Below, piece by piece: positions 10,101-20,040 of a stretch of DNA of 20,456 bases. Numbering within the stretch: the first letter of the stretch is position 1; each line of letters opens with the position of its first letter. Under the pieces are notes generated by a model. The model ran no database searches, was not told the origin of the DNA, and saw only the letters and a program-made list of their open reading frames with translations. The DNA is taken from contig JAJDTN010000312.1 of the NCBI GenBank assembly GCA_022827165.1, positions 1 through 20,456 on the forward strand. Direction: 5' to 3'. The stretch comes from Candidatus Latescibacterota bacterium. Lineage in GTDB: Bacteria > Latescibacterota > UBA2968 > UBA8231. The translations under genes were made by a program, and so were the position numbers.

Positions 10101-11261
10101 TCAGATCCCGGCGGCCTGCTCGAGGGCGGCAACCTTGTCCGTCCTCTCCCAGGTGAAGTCGTCGCCGCCGCGTCCGAAGTGGCCGTAGTTGGCGGTCTTG
10201 CGGTAGATGGGGCGGCGCAGCTGCAGGTGGTCGATGATCCCCCGGGGCGTCAGGTCGAAGACCTCGGAGATCAGCCCCGCCATCTCGCCGTCCTTCACCA
10301 CCCCGCCCGTGCCGAAGGTGTTCACCAGGATCGACACCGGCCGGGCGACGCCGATGGCGTAGGCGAGCTGGATCTGGCAGCGGCCGGCCAGCCCGGCGGC
10401 GACCAGGTTCTTGGCCACGTAGCGGGCCATGTAGTGGGCGCTTCGATCGACCTTCGTCGGGTCCTTGCCGGAGAACGCGCCGCCGCCGTGGGGGCAGGCG
10501 CCGCCGTAGGTGTCGACGATGATCTTGCGCCCCGTGAGGCCGCAGTCGCCATGAGGGCCGCCGACGACGAAGCGGCCCGTGGGATTGATGTGATAGACCG
10601 TGTCCGGGCCGAGGAGGTCCTGCGGGACAACCTTGTGGATCTCGGCGATCATGTCCCGCTCGATGCGGGAGTGCTCGACGTCCGGGTCGTGCTGCGTCGA
10701 CAGGACGACGGCGGCGACCCGCCGGGGCTCGTCGCCCTGGTACTCCACGGTGACCTGCGACTTGGCGTCGGGCCGCAGGTAGCCGACGGCCCCCTCCCTC
10801 CGGAGGCGGGCGTGATGCTGCAGGATGCGGTGGGCCAGGGTGATGGGCAGGGGCATCAGCTCCGGGGTCTCGCGGCAGGCGAAACCGAACATCATGCCCT
10901 GATCGCCGGCCCCCATCTCCCGGTGCAGGCCTTCGGACTCGGTGACCCCCTGGGAGATGTCGGCGGACTGCTTGTCGAGGGCGACGACGACGCCGCAGGA
11001 GCGGGCGTCGAAGCCGTAGGCGGGATCGGTGTAGCCAACGTCCTCCACGACCTGGCGGACCGTGGCCTGGATGTCGGGCTGCGCCGCCGAGGTGACCTCC
11101 CCGGCCACGACCACGAGCCCGGTGGTGACCAGGGTCTCGCAGGCGACCCGGGAGTGGGGATCCCCGGCGAGCATGGCGTCGAGAACGGCATCCGAGATCT
11201 GGTCGGCCACCTTGTCGGGATGTCCCTCGGAGACCGATTCGGATGTAAACAGGTGACTCAC
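10101..11261 (-). CDS. metK: S-adenosylmethionine synthetase MetK
   Basis: This 386-residue enzyme makes S-adenosylmethionine from methionine and ATP in the cytoplasm. The signature SEGHPDK (11-17), with the catalytic His14, is present near the N-terminus. [12 protein letters not shown] and [19 protein letters not shown] supply the other two classic motifs. Length is normal (usually 380-400). The start is GTG at 11261, preceded by an unusually strong purine-rich stretch (GAGGAGAGGGAGGAA) directly upstream. It lies 34 bases after ptsI and 16 bases before the lipoprotein gene. No SAM riboswitch structure was noticed in the short gap. Confidence 0.97.
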   Translation of the reverse strand: MSHLFTSESVSEGHPDKVADQISDAVLDAMLAGDPHSRVACETLVTTGLVVVAGEVTSAAQPDIQATVRQVVEDVGYTDPAYGFDARSCGVVVALDKQSADISQGVTESEGLHREMGAGDQGMMFGFACRETPELMPLPITLAHRILQHHARLRREGAVGYLRPDAKSQVTVEYQGDEPRRVAAVVLSTQHDPDVEHSRIERDMIAEIHKVVPQDLLGPDTVYHINPTGRFVVGGPHGDCGLTGRKIIVDTYGGACPHGGGAFSGKDPTKVDRSAHYMARYVAKNLVAAGLAGRCQIQLAYAIGVARPVSILVNTFGTGGVVKDGEMAGLISEVFDLTPRGIIDHLQLRRPIYRKTANYGHFGRGGDDFTWERTDKVAALEQAAGI

Positions 11262-11295
11262 TTCCTCCCTCTCCTCGTCTTGGGTCGATGCACGG

Positions 11296-13086
11296 TCATC
11301 CCTCCACCTCCTCGCTGGGGGGGCGGGCGGCGGCCAGCACCTCCGACATCTCGGCCTCGACCCGTTCGCGGACCTCCCGGGCCGAGGTCAGGGTCAGGCA
11401 CTGGCGGGCCAGCTCCGTCATCCGCCCGATCTCCGCGGCCCTCAGCAGCTCCCTCACCTCGGGGATCTGGGGCGGGCTCACGCTCAACTGGCGCACCCCC
11501 AGCCCCAGAAGGAGCAGGGCGGCCACCGGGTCGGCGACCATCTCGCCGCAGATGTTCGTCGGGATCCCCGCCCCCTGCGAGGCCTCGGCGACCTGCCGGA
11601 TCAGGCGAAGGACGGCCGGATGCAGCGGCTGGTAGAGCTCGGCCACGCGCGCCGTACCGCGGTCGACGGCCAGGGTGTACTGGACCAGGTCGTTGGTCCC
11701 CAGGCTGAAGAAGTCGACCTCCCCGGCCAGCTGCTCGGCGGTGATCGCCGCCGACGGCACCTCGATCATCACCCCCACCTGGCAGTCGGCCCTGTGGTCG
11801 ATCCCCTCGCGGCTCAGATCGGCCGCGGTCTCGGCGATCATCTCCCGGGCCTGCCGGATCTCCTCCAGGCCGCTGATCATGGGCAGGAGGATGCGCGTCT
11901 CGCCGTGGACGGCGGCCCTCAGGATGGCGCGCAACTGGGTCTTGAACAGGTCCGGATTGTCGAGACAGATGCGGATGCCCCGCCAGCCGAGAAAGGGGTT
12001 GGCCTCCGGGGGCGAGTCGACGGCGTGGATGAGCTTGTCCCCCCCGAGGTCGATGGTGCGGACCACCACCGGCTGCGGCGCCATGGCCTTGACGATCCTG
12101 GAATAGCAGTCGAGCTGGTCGGCCTCCGAGGGCAACCCGTACCCGAGATACAGGAACTCGGTGCGGAGCATGCCGACGCCCCGGGCGCCGTTGCGCACCG
12201 CCAGGTCGATCTCCTGCGGCAGGTCGAGATTGGCCAGGAGCACCACCTCCTCGCCGTCGCGGGTCACCGTGGGCAGGTCCGCCCGCCGGCTCAGCTCCCG
12301 CTCGCGGCGCAGCTGCCGGCGGCGGCGGGTGCGGAAGCGCCGCAGGGTCGCCGCGTCGGGGCGCACGTGCACGGTGCCCTCGTCGCCGTCGACGACCAGC
12401 AGATCGCCGGCGCGCACCGCCCAGGAAGCCCTCCCCGTTCCGACCACCGTGGGCAGTCCGAGAGAACGGGCGATGATACTGGTGTGGGACGTCTCCCCTC
12501 CCACGTCGGTGACCAGGCCCGTCACCAGCCGCCGGGCCAACTGGGCGGCTTCGGAAGGCAGCAGGTCGCGGGCGACGATCACGGTGTTGGAGCGCAGCGT
12601 CTGCAAACCGGAGAACCCGCCCCCCGCCAGGTGCACGAGAACCTGCTGCTCGATGTCCTTGAGGTCCCCCACCCGGGCGCGCAGGTACTCGTTGTCGATC
12701 TTCTCGAACTCCCGGCGAAGGGCGCCCATGGTGGCGGCGAAGGCGCCCTCGGCCGAGCGCCTGGCGGAGCGGATGCGCTCGATCGTCGCGTCGCGGACCT
12801 GCACGTCCTCGAGCATGGCCAGCTGGGCGTCGAAGATCAGCGCCAGGTCGGTCCCGTGCTCGTGCTCGACGCGCTGGCGGGTGCGGCGCACGTCGCCGGC
12901 CACCGCCTCCAGGGCGGCGCGGAAGCGCCCCACCTCGGCCTCCACGCGATGGGCGGGGACCTTCCTCGGCGAGCCGGCGGCGGGACTCTCCACTCGGTGG
13001 GTGAAGGCCTTGCCGATGGCGATCCCGGGCGAGGCCGGGATGCCCTCGATCCTCCGGTAGGTCCCGCGCTGGGTCGATTGGCTCAC
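11296..13086 (-). CDS. ptsI: Phosphoenolpyruvate-protein phosphotransferase (Enzyme I)
   Basis: This 596-residue protein takes phosphate from PEP onto a histidine and passes it to HPr. The N-terminal part (about 10-240) contains the phosphohistidine motif [11 protein letters not shown] with His201. The C-terminal PEP-binding barrel has MLRTEFLY (306-313), TIDLGGDK (344-351), MIEVPSAA (440-447) and the catalytic Cys513 in ICGEM. The long helical HPr-binding segment near 60-150 is present. Length fits general EI (about 575-600) rather than the larger EI-Ntr, which has an extra GAF domain. The GTG start at 13086 is 7 bases after the HPr stop, with a GAGG binding site that overlaps the HPr stop codon, so translation is probably coupled. 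Confidence 0.96.
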   Translation of the reverse strand: MSQSTQRGTYRRIEGIPASPGIAIGKAFTHRVESPAAGSPRKVPAHRVEAEVGRFRAALEAVAGDVRRTRQRVEHEHGTDLALIFDAQLAMLEDVQVRDATIERIRSARRSAEGAFAATMGALRREFEKIDNEYLRARVGDLKDIEQQVLVHLAGGGFSGLQTLRSNTVIVARDLLPSEAAQLARRLVTGLVTDVGGETSHTSIIARSLGLPTVVGTGRASWAVRAGDLLVVDGDEGTVHVRPDAATLRRFRTRRRRQLRRERELSRRADLPTVTRDGEEVVLLANLDLPQEIDLAVRNGARGVGMLRTEFLYLGYGLPSEADQLDCYSRIVKAMAPQPVVVRTIDLGGDKLIHAVDSPPEANPFLGWRGIRICLDNPDLFKTQLRAILRAAVHGETRILLPMISGLEEIRQAREMIAETAADLSREGIDHRADCQVGVMIEVPSAAITAEQLAGEVDFFSLGTNDLVQYTLAVDRGTARVAELYQPLHPAVLRLIRQVAEASQGAGIPTNICGEMVADPVAALLLLGLGVRQLSVSPPQIPEVRELLRAAEIGRMTELARQCLTLTSAREVRERVEAEMSEVLAAARPPSEEVEG

Positions 13087-13093
13087 GGCGTCC

Positions 13094-13363
13094 TCAGGTG
13101 CTCTCGAAGTCTCCGCCGAGCAGTCCGGTCACCGCCTCCAGGGCGGCCTCGGCATCGCTGCCCTCGGCCTCGACCACCACCTCGGAGCCATGCTCGGCGG
13201 CGAGCATCATCACCCCCATGATGCTCTTGCCGTTGATGCGGTTCACGTCGCCCTTGCTCAGATAGATATCGGCCTCGTAGCGCGAGGCCGCCTGCACGAG
13301 GAGGGTGGCGGGACGGGCGTGGATGCCCAGCTTGTTCGTGACCTTCACGCTCTTGCGGATCAT
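13094..13363 (-). CDS. ptsH: Phosphocarrier protein HPr
   Basis: This 89-residue carrier accepts phosphate from Enzyme I. His15 sits in the motif GIHARPA. Residues 44-52 read NGKSIMGVM, which includes Ser47 at the place of the regulatory Ser46 phosphorylated by HprK in other bacteria. A single small domain of normal HPr length leaves little doubt. It lies 34 bases after the GGGP-synthase-like gene and directly before ptsI. No strong ribosome binding site is visible. No EIIA, EIIB or EIIC gene is in the window, so the pair may be regulatory or may serve EII proteins encoded elsewhere. Confidence 0.96.
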   Translation of the reverse strand: MIRKSVKVTNKLGIHARPATLLVQAASRYEADIYLSKGDVNRINGKSIMGVMMLAAEHGSEVVVEAEGSDAEAALEAVTGLLGGDFEST

Positions 13364-13397
13364 CGGTTTCGCCGGTCTGCGGTGCGGGAGGGGTTCC

Positions 13398-14147
13398 TCA
13401 GCCCTCGGCGATGTGGACCGCGGCGCTCAGCTCCCGCAGGCGGCCCGGGTCGTTCTCCACGGCCGTGCCGGTCACCACGAAGGCGGCGCCTCCCTCGACC
13501 TTGTCGCGCGCCGTGCGCGGATCGCGGATGCCGCCGCCGACGATCACCGGCAGATCGACGTACCGGGAGACGGCCCGCACCATCGGCGTGGGCACGGAAT
13601 CGCGGGCCCCGGAGCCGGTCTCGAGGTAGACGAGCCTCATGCCGAGATACTGGGCCGCCAGGGCGTGGGCCATGGCGATGTCGTCCTTGCCGCGCGGTAT
13701 GGGCCGCGTGGAGCTCATGAACTCCGTCGATGTCAGGGTGCCGGATTCGACCAGCATGTAGGCCGTGGAGATGACCTCCATGCCGTACTCCTTGAGCAGC
13801 GGCGCGGCGCGGACCTGCTGCCCGATGAGCAACTCGGGGTTGCGGCCGCTCACCATGCACAGGTACAGGATCGCGTCGGCCGTGCGCACGACCTGTCCCG
13901 CGTCCCCCGGAAAGGAGATGACGGGGATCTGCACGAGGGCGCGCAGGCGCTCGAAGAGCTCGGCGTTGCGCCCGGTCGAGAGCATCAGGCTGGTGCCCAC
14001 GAGGATGCCGTCGGCCCCCGCCTCGGCGCACATCGAGGCCCGCCTTTCCAGGTCTTTCAGGGGCAGGCGGTCGGGGTCGAGGAGGGTGAGATAGCCCGCG
14101 CCGCGCCGCGCCCGTGCCTCGAGCAGCTGTTCGAGGGTGCTCTTCAT
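13398..14147 (-). CDS. Geranylgeranylglyceryl phosphate synthase-like protein (GGGPS/PcrB family)
   Basis: This 249-residue TIM-barrel-type protein belongs to the GGGPS/PcrB family, which joins glycerol-1-phosphate to a polyprenyl diphosphate through an ether bond. Visible motifs are LLDPD (22-26), GTS (51-53), FPGDAGQ (79-85), SGRNPE (100-105), YLETGSGA (174-181), GGGIRDP (204-210) and TGTAVEND (226-233). In archaea this is the first committed step to ether lipids. In bacteria the family includes PcrB (heptaprenyl products) and group II enzymes of Bacteroidetes relatives. The gene starts 19 bases after alaS and precedes ptsH. Prenyl chain length cannot be told from sequence, and no glycerol-1-phosphate dehydrogenase is in the window. 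Confidence 0.88.
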   Translation of the reverse strand: MKSTLEQLLEARARRGAGYLTLLDPDRLPLKDLERRASMCAEAGADGILVGTSLMLSTGRNAELFERLRALVQIPVISFPGDAGQVVRTADAILYLCMVSGRNPELLIGQQVRAAPLLKEYGMEVISTAYMLVESGTLTSTEFMSSTRPIPRGKDDIAMAHALAAQYLGMRLVYLETGSGARDSVPTPMVRAVSRYVDLPVIVGGGIRDPRTARDKVEGGAAFVVTGTAVENDPGRLRELSAAVHIAEG

Positions 14148-14166
14148 CGTCCCGCGGCCTGGTGCG

Positions 14167-16779
14167 CTAGCCTTCCGTCAGGCAGCGCCGCACGATCTCT
14201 GCAGCGGCTCCGATGGCCTCGTCGATCCGGGAGGGATCCTTGCCGCCGGCCTGCGCCATGTGAGGGCGGCCTCCTCCGGAGCCGCCGGCGATGCGGGCGA
14301 CCTCCTTGACGATATCCCCGGCCTTCAGCCCCCGCGACTGGATCAGGTCGTCGGTGACCACGGCGATGAAGGAGACCCTGCCCTTCACCTCTGCGCCGAG
14401 AACCCCGACGCCGGAGCCCAGACTGTCGCGAAGCCCGTCGGCGAGGTTGCGCATGGCGGGCACGTCTTCGGCCTCGACCCGGCAGGCGGCGACGCGCACG
14501 CCCTCCACCTCGACGGCGGCCTCGGCCAGGGCGGCGGCACTGTCCCCGGCGGCCTGACGGCGCACCTCGGCCAGGGCCTTCTCCAGGTCGCGATTGCGCT
14601 CCTGCAGGCGGCGCACCTGGTCGGGCAGCTCCTCGTCGCCGGCGTTCAGCAGGCGGCCGATCTCGCCGAGGAGGGCCCGGTGGCGGCGGGCGGCGGCCTC
14701 GGCCTCGACGCCGGAGAGGGCCTCGACCCGGCGGGTGCCGGCGGCGATGCCGCTCTCGGCGGTGAGGTCGAAGAGGCCGATCCGGCCGGTGTGGGCCACG
14801 TGGGTGCCGCCGCACAGCTCGAGGCTGAAGCCGCCGATCTTCACGACCCGCACCCGGTCCTCGTACTTCTCGCCGAACAGCGCCTGGGCCCCCATCTGCC
14901 GGGCGCGGTCCAGATCTTCCTCGAAGGCGGAGACCTCGAGGTCTTCGCGAATGCAGCTGTTGACGATGGCACCGGCCTCCTCCAGCTGCCCCGACTCCAT
15001 GGCCTGGAAGTGGGAGAAGTCGAAGCGCAGGCGGTCCGGCGCCACGAGGGATCCCATCTGCGCCACGTGATCCCCCAGGACCCGGCGCAGGGCCTCGTGC
15101 AGCAGGTGCGTGGCCGTGTGGTTGCGCGCCGCGGCGTCGCGGGCCTCCCGGTCGACGGCGGCGCACACCACCTGGCCCGGACCGGGGGGTTCACCCTCGA
15201 TCAGCCGGCCCTCGTGGAGGATGCCGCCCCGCCCCTTCCGCGTCGTCTCCACGTCGATGCGCAGACCGTGCGCGGTGAGGACCCCCCGGTCGCCGACCTG
15301 TCCCCCCGACTCGGCGTAGAACGGGGTGCGGTCGAGGACGACCCGCGCCACGCCGTCGTCGACCTGCGCCTGCATGACCCGCGCCTCGATCTCCAGCTCG
15401 TCGTAGCCGACGAATTCGGAATGCTCGCCCTCGACGGCGTCTCCGACTCCCTCGGAGGCGGCGAAACGCTCCCTCGTGGCCGCCCGGGCCCGCTGGCGCT
15501 GGCCTTCCAGCTCGGCCTCGAAGCCGGCGGTGTCGACGGACAGGCCGCGCTCTCGCGCCATCAGCTCGGTGAGATCGAGAGGGAACCCGTAGGTGTCGAA
15601 GAGGCGGAAGGCGTCGGCCCCCGAGACTTCGCCCTTCCGGCTGACGCGCTCGAAGATCTCCAGCCCGCGGTCGAGGGTGCGGCCGAAGGACTGCTCCTCG
15701 GCCTGGATCACCATGGCCACGTGGGCGGCCTTCGCCTTCGCCTCGGGGAAGACGTGAGCCATCGAGTCGGCCAGGGGCTGCACCAGCCGGTGCAGGAAGG
15801 GGTCGTGCTGATCGAGCTGGCGGCCGAAGCGCGAGGCCCGCCGCAGGATGCGCCGCAGCACGTAGCCCCGCCCCTCGTTGGAGGGCAGGACGCCGTCGCC
15901 GATGGCGAAGGTGAGAGCGCGCACGTGGTCGGCGATCACGCGGGCCGGCACGCGTCCGGCATCGGACCCCGGGTCGGCGCCGGTGACCTCGGCGATGCAC
16001 CCGATCAGCGGCCGGAAGAGATCGGTGTCGTAGTTGCTCCCGGCGCCCTGGAGCAGGCTGCACATGCGCTCGAAGCCCATGCCGGTGTCGACGTGCCGGG
16101 CCGGCAGCGGATGCAGGGTCCCGGAGTCGTCGCGGTTGAACTGGATGAAGACGAGGTTCCAGAACTCCACGAACTCGGGACCGTCCTGCAGCAGCAGCTC
16201 CTCGCTCTGGAGGGAGGGGTCGTCACCGATGTAGTAGTGGATCTCCGAGCAGGGGCCGCAGGGGCCGGTCTCGCCCATCTCCCAGAAGTTGTCCTTGGCG
16301 GGCAGCCGCACCACGCGCCCCGGGAGGAGGTCCGTCTCCTGCTGCCACAGGGACTCGGCCTCCTCGTCGGGCGGGACCCCCTCGCCGCCTTCGAAGACGG
16401 TGGCCCACAGGCGGTCCTGGCGCAGGCCGAAACGCTCCGTCACCAGCTCCCAGCCCCAGCGGATGGCCTCTTCCTTGAAGTAGTCGCCGAAGGACCAGTT
16501 GCCGAGCATCTCGAAGAAGGTGTGGTGCCAGGGGCTGATCCCCACCTCCTCCAGGTCGTTGTGCTTGCCGGAGACCCGGATGCACTTCTGCGTGTCCACG
16601 GCGCGCGTGTACGGCCGGCTGCCCAGCCCGAGGAAGACGTCCTTGAACTGGTTCATGCCGGCGTTGATGAAGTACAGGGTAGGGTCGTCGGCCGGCACCA
16701 CCGGCGCGCTCGGCACCCGGGCGTGTCCCCGGTCCTCGAAGAAGGAGAGGAAGGTCTCGCGAACCTCGTTGGACTTCAT
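14167..16779 (-). CDS. alaS: Alanyl-tRNA synthetase
   Basis: This 870-residue enzyme charges tRNA-Ala with alanine and edits mischarged Ser or Gly. The class II catalytic core covers about 1-250, with FINAGMNQFKD (38-48) and the motif CIRVSGKHNDLEEVG (66-80). The editing domain carries the zinc ligand set HTATH (His554, His558) and CGGTH (Cys656, His660). The C-terminal DHHA1/C-Ala region ends with the glycine-rich GGSGGGRPHMAQAGG (832-846). Length is typical. The ATG at 16779 overlaps the recX stop codon (ATGA). recA-recX-alaS is a widely conserved order. Confidence 0.98.
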   Translation of the reverse strand: MKSNEVRETFLSFFEDRGHARVPSAPVVPADDPTLYFINAGMNQFKDVFLGLGSRPYTRAVDTQKCIRVSGKHNDLEEVGISPWHHTFFEMLGNWSFGDYFKEEAIRWGWELVTERFGLRQDRLWATVFEGGEGVPPDEEAESLWQQETDLLPGRVVRLPAKDNFWEMGETGPCGPCSEIHYYIGDDPSLQSEELLLQDGPEFVEFWNLVFIQFNRDDSGTLHPLPARHVDTGMGFERMCSLLQGAGSNYDTDLFRPLIGCIAEVTGADPGSDAGRVPARVIADHVRALTFAIGDGVLPSNEGRGYVLRRILRRASRFGRQLDQHDPFLHRLVQPLADSMAHVFPEAKAKAAHVAMVIQAEEQSFGRTLDRGLEIFERVSRKGEVSGADAFRLFDTYGFPLDLTELMARERGLSVDTAGFEAELEGQRQRARAATRERFAASEGVGDAVEGEHSEFVGYDELEIEARVMQAQVDDGVARVVLDRTPFYAESGGQVGDRGVLTAHGLRIDVETTRKGRGGILHEGRLIEGEPPGPGQVVCAAVDREARDAAARNHTATHLLHEALRRVLGDHVAQMGSLVAPDRLRFDFSHFQAMESGQLEEAGAIVNSCIREDLEVSAFEEDLDRARQMGAQALFGEKYEDRVRVVKIGGFSLELCGGTHVAHTGRIGLFDLTAESGIAAGTRRVEALSGVEAEAAARRHRALLGEIGRLLNAGDEELPDQVRRLQERNRDLEKALAEVRRQAAGDSAAALAEAAVEVEGVRVAACRVEAEDVPAMRNLADGLRDSLGSGVGVLGAEVKGRVSFIAVVTDDLIQSRGLKAGDIVKEVARIAGGSGGGRPHMAQAGGKDPSRIDEAIGAAAEIVRRCLTEG

Positions 16780-17278
16780 CTCTTCTCCCCGGCCTCCTCG
16801 ATCTCGGTCCAGGCCCGCGTCACCGCCTCCCGCACCGTGTCGGGGTCGAAGCCGCGGCGGGCCAGCAGCCCGTACATGCGCCGCCGGGCGGTCTGCGGGT
16901 CGAGCCCCCGGTACCGGGTCTGCTGCCGGCGCAGCAGCGACAGGGCTTCGGCCCCCGATCCGAGATCGTCCCCGTACTCGGCCAGGACCTCCTCGATCAG
17001 GGCCGGGTCGATCCCCCGCCGGGCCAGATCGCGGCTGATCTTCGGCCCCCCCTCGGGGCGGCGGGACCTCCGGCTCTCGACCCAGCGGCGGACGAAGGCG
17101 CGGTCGTCGAGGAGGCGCAACGCCTCCAGATCGCCCACCACGGTGTCGATCGCCGACGGAGCGCAGCCGCGGCGCTGCAGCCTCTGGCGGATCTCCTGCA
17201 CCGAGCGGTCGCGCACCTCGAGAAGGTCGAGGGCGATCCGGCGGGCGCTCTCGCGCTCTTCGATCCCGGGACCCAAGC

Positions 17279-17282
<4 letters not shown>
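16776..17282 (-). CDS. recX: RecA-regulatory protein RecX
   Basis: This 168-residue all-helical protein resembles RecX, which binds RecA filaments and modulates their growth. Three tandem three-helix repeats can be followed: about 10-50 ([27 protein letters not shown]), 53-100 ([21 protein letters not shown]), and 110-160 (ALSLLRRQQ...[13 protein letters not shown]). The GTG start at 17282 overlaps the recA stop (GTGA), and its stop overlaps the alaS start, which strongly supports co-translation with recA. Length is normal for the family. Confidence 0.93.
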
Positions 17283-18331
<1,049 letters not shown>

Positions 18332-18351
18332 GTGTCGCTCCCGCGGGTTTG

Positions 18352-18822
18352 TCATCGCCCGGCCAGCGCCCAGCCCGCCCGCAGCAGCAGGTGGCTCATG
18401 AGACCGGCGGCGACGTCGTCGAGGACGATCCCCCATCCGCCGGGCAGGCGCTCAAGCTGGCGCGCCGGCGGCGGCTTGAGAATGTCGAGGGCCCGGAACA
18501 CCAGGAATCCGGCGATGGCGGTCACCGGACCATGGGGAAGGAAGGCAACCGCGAACAGGTATCCCGCGGCTTCGTCGATCACCACTGGGCCCGGATCGTC
18601 CTGATTCCGGGCGCGGGCCTCGGCGCCGGCGCTGGCCACGGCCACGGCGGTGGTCACGGCCAGCAGGACGATCCACGCGCCGGTGGTCAGTGAATCACAC
18701 AGAACCAAGTAGGCCGCCGCGGCCACCGCGGTACCCGCCGTACCGGGGGCGAAAGGCGCCCGGCCGGAGAACAGCAGCGTGGCGACGGCGGTCCGCAGGA
18801 ACTCGGCCGCGCGCCGGAAAAT
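18352..18822 (-). CDS. pgpA: Phosphatidylglycerophosphatase A
   Basis: PgpA removes phosphate from phosphatidylglycerophosphate to give phosphatidylglycerol at the inner membrane. The match is clear from [10 protein letters not shown] near the N-terminus, then [16 protein letters not shown] (conserved DE pair), [11 protein letters not shown] and [13 protein letters not shown]. Hydrophobic segments lie between them, as in the family. The start is uncertain. The nearest GTG (18726) would cut off the APGTxGT motif, and there is no ATG, GTG or TTG between the upstream in-frame stop (18898) and that motif. The listed start is an ATT at 18822, which gives 156 residues. A CTG at 18798 is the other option (148 residues). 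The gene follows pgsA, the preceding step of the pathway, and its stop overlaps an ATG in frame with recA. Confidence 0.85.
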   Translation of the reverse strand: MFRRAAEFLRTAVATLLFSGRAPFAPGTAGTAVAAAAYLVLCDSLTTGAWIVLLAVTTAVAVASAGAEARARNQDDPGPVVIDEAAGYLFAVAFLPHGPVTAIAGFLVFRALDILKPPPARQLERLPGGWGIVLDDVAAGLMSHLLLRAGWALAGR

Positions 18823-18841
18823 GCGATCCGTGGACCCGCTG

Positions 18842-19441
18842 TCAGGTCCGCAGAAAATAGTGAAAACCGGAGAGCAGGGTAAGGAGAAGGACCCCGGTCA
18901 TCAGGCCGTTGGTGAGCAGCCGGATCCAGTCGCTGACGGCCAGCACTCCGCTCCACTCGAAGTGCCCCGCCATGTCCTGCAGACCGATGAGGGCCAGGAT
19001 GACCACGATGGTGACCAGCTGGGCGGTGGTCTTCCACTTGGCGAGGACGGAGGTCTCCATCATCCGGCCCTGGCGCATGCCGTAGAGACGGAGGGCCGTG
19101 ACGACCACGTCGCGCACGACGATGGGCACCACGATCCAGGCGTGGACGATGCGGCCGAGGACGAAGGCGATCAGCGCCGAGGTGACGAGGATCTTGTCGG
19201 CCAATGGATCCATGAAGCGGCCGAACTCGGTGACCGAGTTCCGGGCCCTGGCCAGTCGGCCGTCGTAGAGATCGGTGAGAGAAGCCGCGGCGAAGACGAC
19301 GACGGCCGTCGAGCGCCAGTACCAGATGTCGGTGAACAGCATGGCCAGGAAGAGGGGTGTCGCGCAGATGCGGGAAATCGTCAACAGGTTGGGCAGGTTG
19401 AGGATGCCGCCACCGGGACCTGCCTTTGCCTTGGCAGTCAT
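18842..19441 (-). CDS. pgsA: CDP-diacylglycerol-glycerol-3-phosphate 3-phosphatidyltransferase PgsA
   Basis: This 199-residue integral membrane enzyme joins CDP-diacylglycerol and glycerol-3-phosphate to form phosphatidylglycerophosphate. The CDP-alcohol phosphotransferase signature is complete: D57, D60, G61, A64, R65, G74, D78 and D82 (TDLYDGRLAR...EFGRFMDPLADK). Several hydrophobic membrane segments follow (for example 84-96, 104-112, 140-153 and 180-193). The product goes to PgpA, encoded next. The ATG overlaps the recR stop (ATGA). Confidence 0.96.
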   Translation of the reverse strand: MTAKAKAGPGGGILNLPNLLTISRICATPLFLAMLFTDIWYWRSTAVVVFAAASLTDLYDGRLARARNSVTEFGRFMDPLADKILVTSALIAFVLGRIVHAWIVVPIVVRDVVVTALRLYGMRQGRMMETSVLAKWKTTAQLVTIVVILALIGLQDMAGHFEWSGVLAVSDWIRLLTNGLMTGVLLLTLLSGFHYFLRT

Positions 19442-20037
19442 CAGAAGGTCGTGCGTCCCTGCAGGGCGTGGGCGAGGGTGGTTCGATCCGCCAGGTCCAG
19501 GTCGGAGCCGGCGGGCAGGCCGCGGGCCAGGCGGGTGACGCGGGTCATGGAATCGAGCCGCTGATGAATGTACTCGGCGGTGGCCTCGCCTTCGGCGCTG
19601 GCGTTGTGCGCCAGGATCACCTCGCGCACGCCGTCGCGCCGCACCCGCTCAAGGAGCTCGGCGATGCGCAGGTCGTCGGGTCCGATGCCGTCGAGAGGCG
19701 ACAGGGCCCCCCCAAGGACGTGGTAGGTGCCCCGCATCAGGTCGCTGCGCTCCAGGGCCAGGGCGTCGCTGGCCTCCTCGACGACGCAGACCACCTGGCG
19801 ATCGCGGCTCTCGTCGCGGCAGACCCGGCACCAGGGCTGGCCGCTCTCGGTGAGGTTGTAGCACTGGGTGCAGTGGCCGATGCGTTCACGGGCGCCCTGG
19901 ATCGCGTCGGCCAGGGCCGCGGCCTCCTCGGGAGGGGACTTGAGCAAGAAAAGGGCCAGCCGCTGGGCCGTCTTCCGGCCGATGCCGGGGAGCCGCGCCA
20001 GGGCGTTCACCAAGTCCTCGAGAGCCTGGGGACCCAT
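19441..20037 (-). CDS. recR: Recombination mediator protein RecR
   Basis: This 198-residue protein works with RecF/RecO to load RecA at gaps. An N-terminal helix-hairpin-helix (LARLPGIGRKTAQRLALF, about 13-30) is followed by a four-cysteine zinc finger (Cys56, Cys59, Cys70, Cys73). A Toprim domain follows (about 80-175, including LAHNASAEGEATA), then the C-terminal Walker B-like region ending LARGLPAGSDLDLADRTTL. All family parts are intact. The ATG lies 3 bases after the dnaX stop. The usual ybaB gene does not sit between dnaX and recR here. Confidence 0.97.
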   Translation of the reverse strand: MGPQALEDLVNALARLPGIGRKTAQRLALFLLKSPPEEAAALADAIQGARERIGHCTQCYNLTESGQPWCRVCRDESRDRQVVCVVEEASDALALERSDLMRGTYHVLGGALSPLDGIGPDDLRIAELLERVRRDGVREVILAHNASAEGEATAEYIHQRLDSMTRVTRLARGLPAGSDLDLADRTTLAHALQGRTTF

Positions 20038-20040
20038 ATG

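Noticed and set aside
11262..11295. SAM riboswitch ahead of metK
   Set aside because: The gap is 34 bases and mostly purine-rich ribosome binding sequence, too short for a known SAM riboswitch.
11620..13221. A 533-codon plus-strand frame opposite ptsI and ptsH
   Set aside because: It is an antisense shadow of two well-matched genes, with no domain signal of its own.
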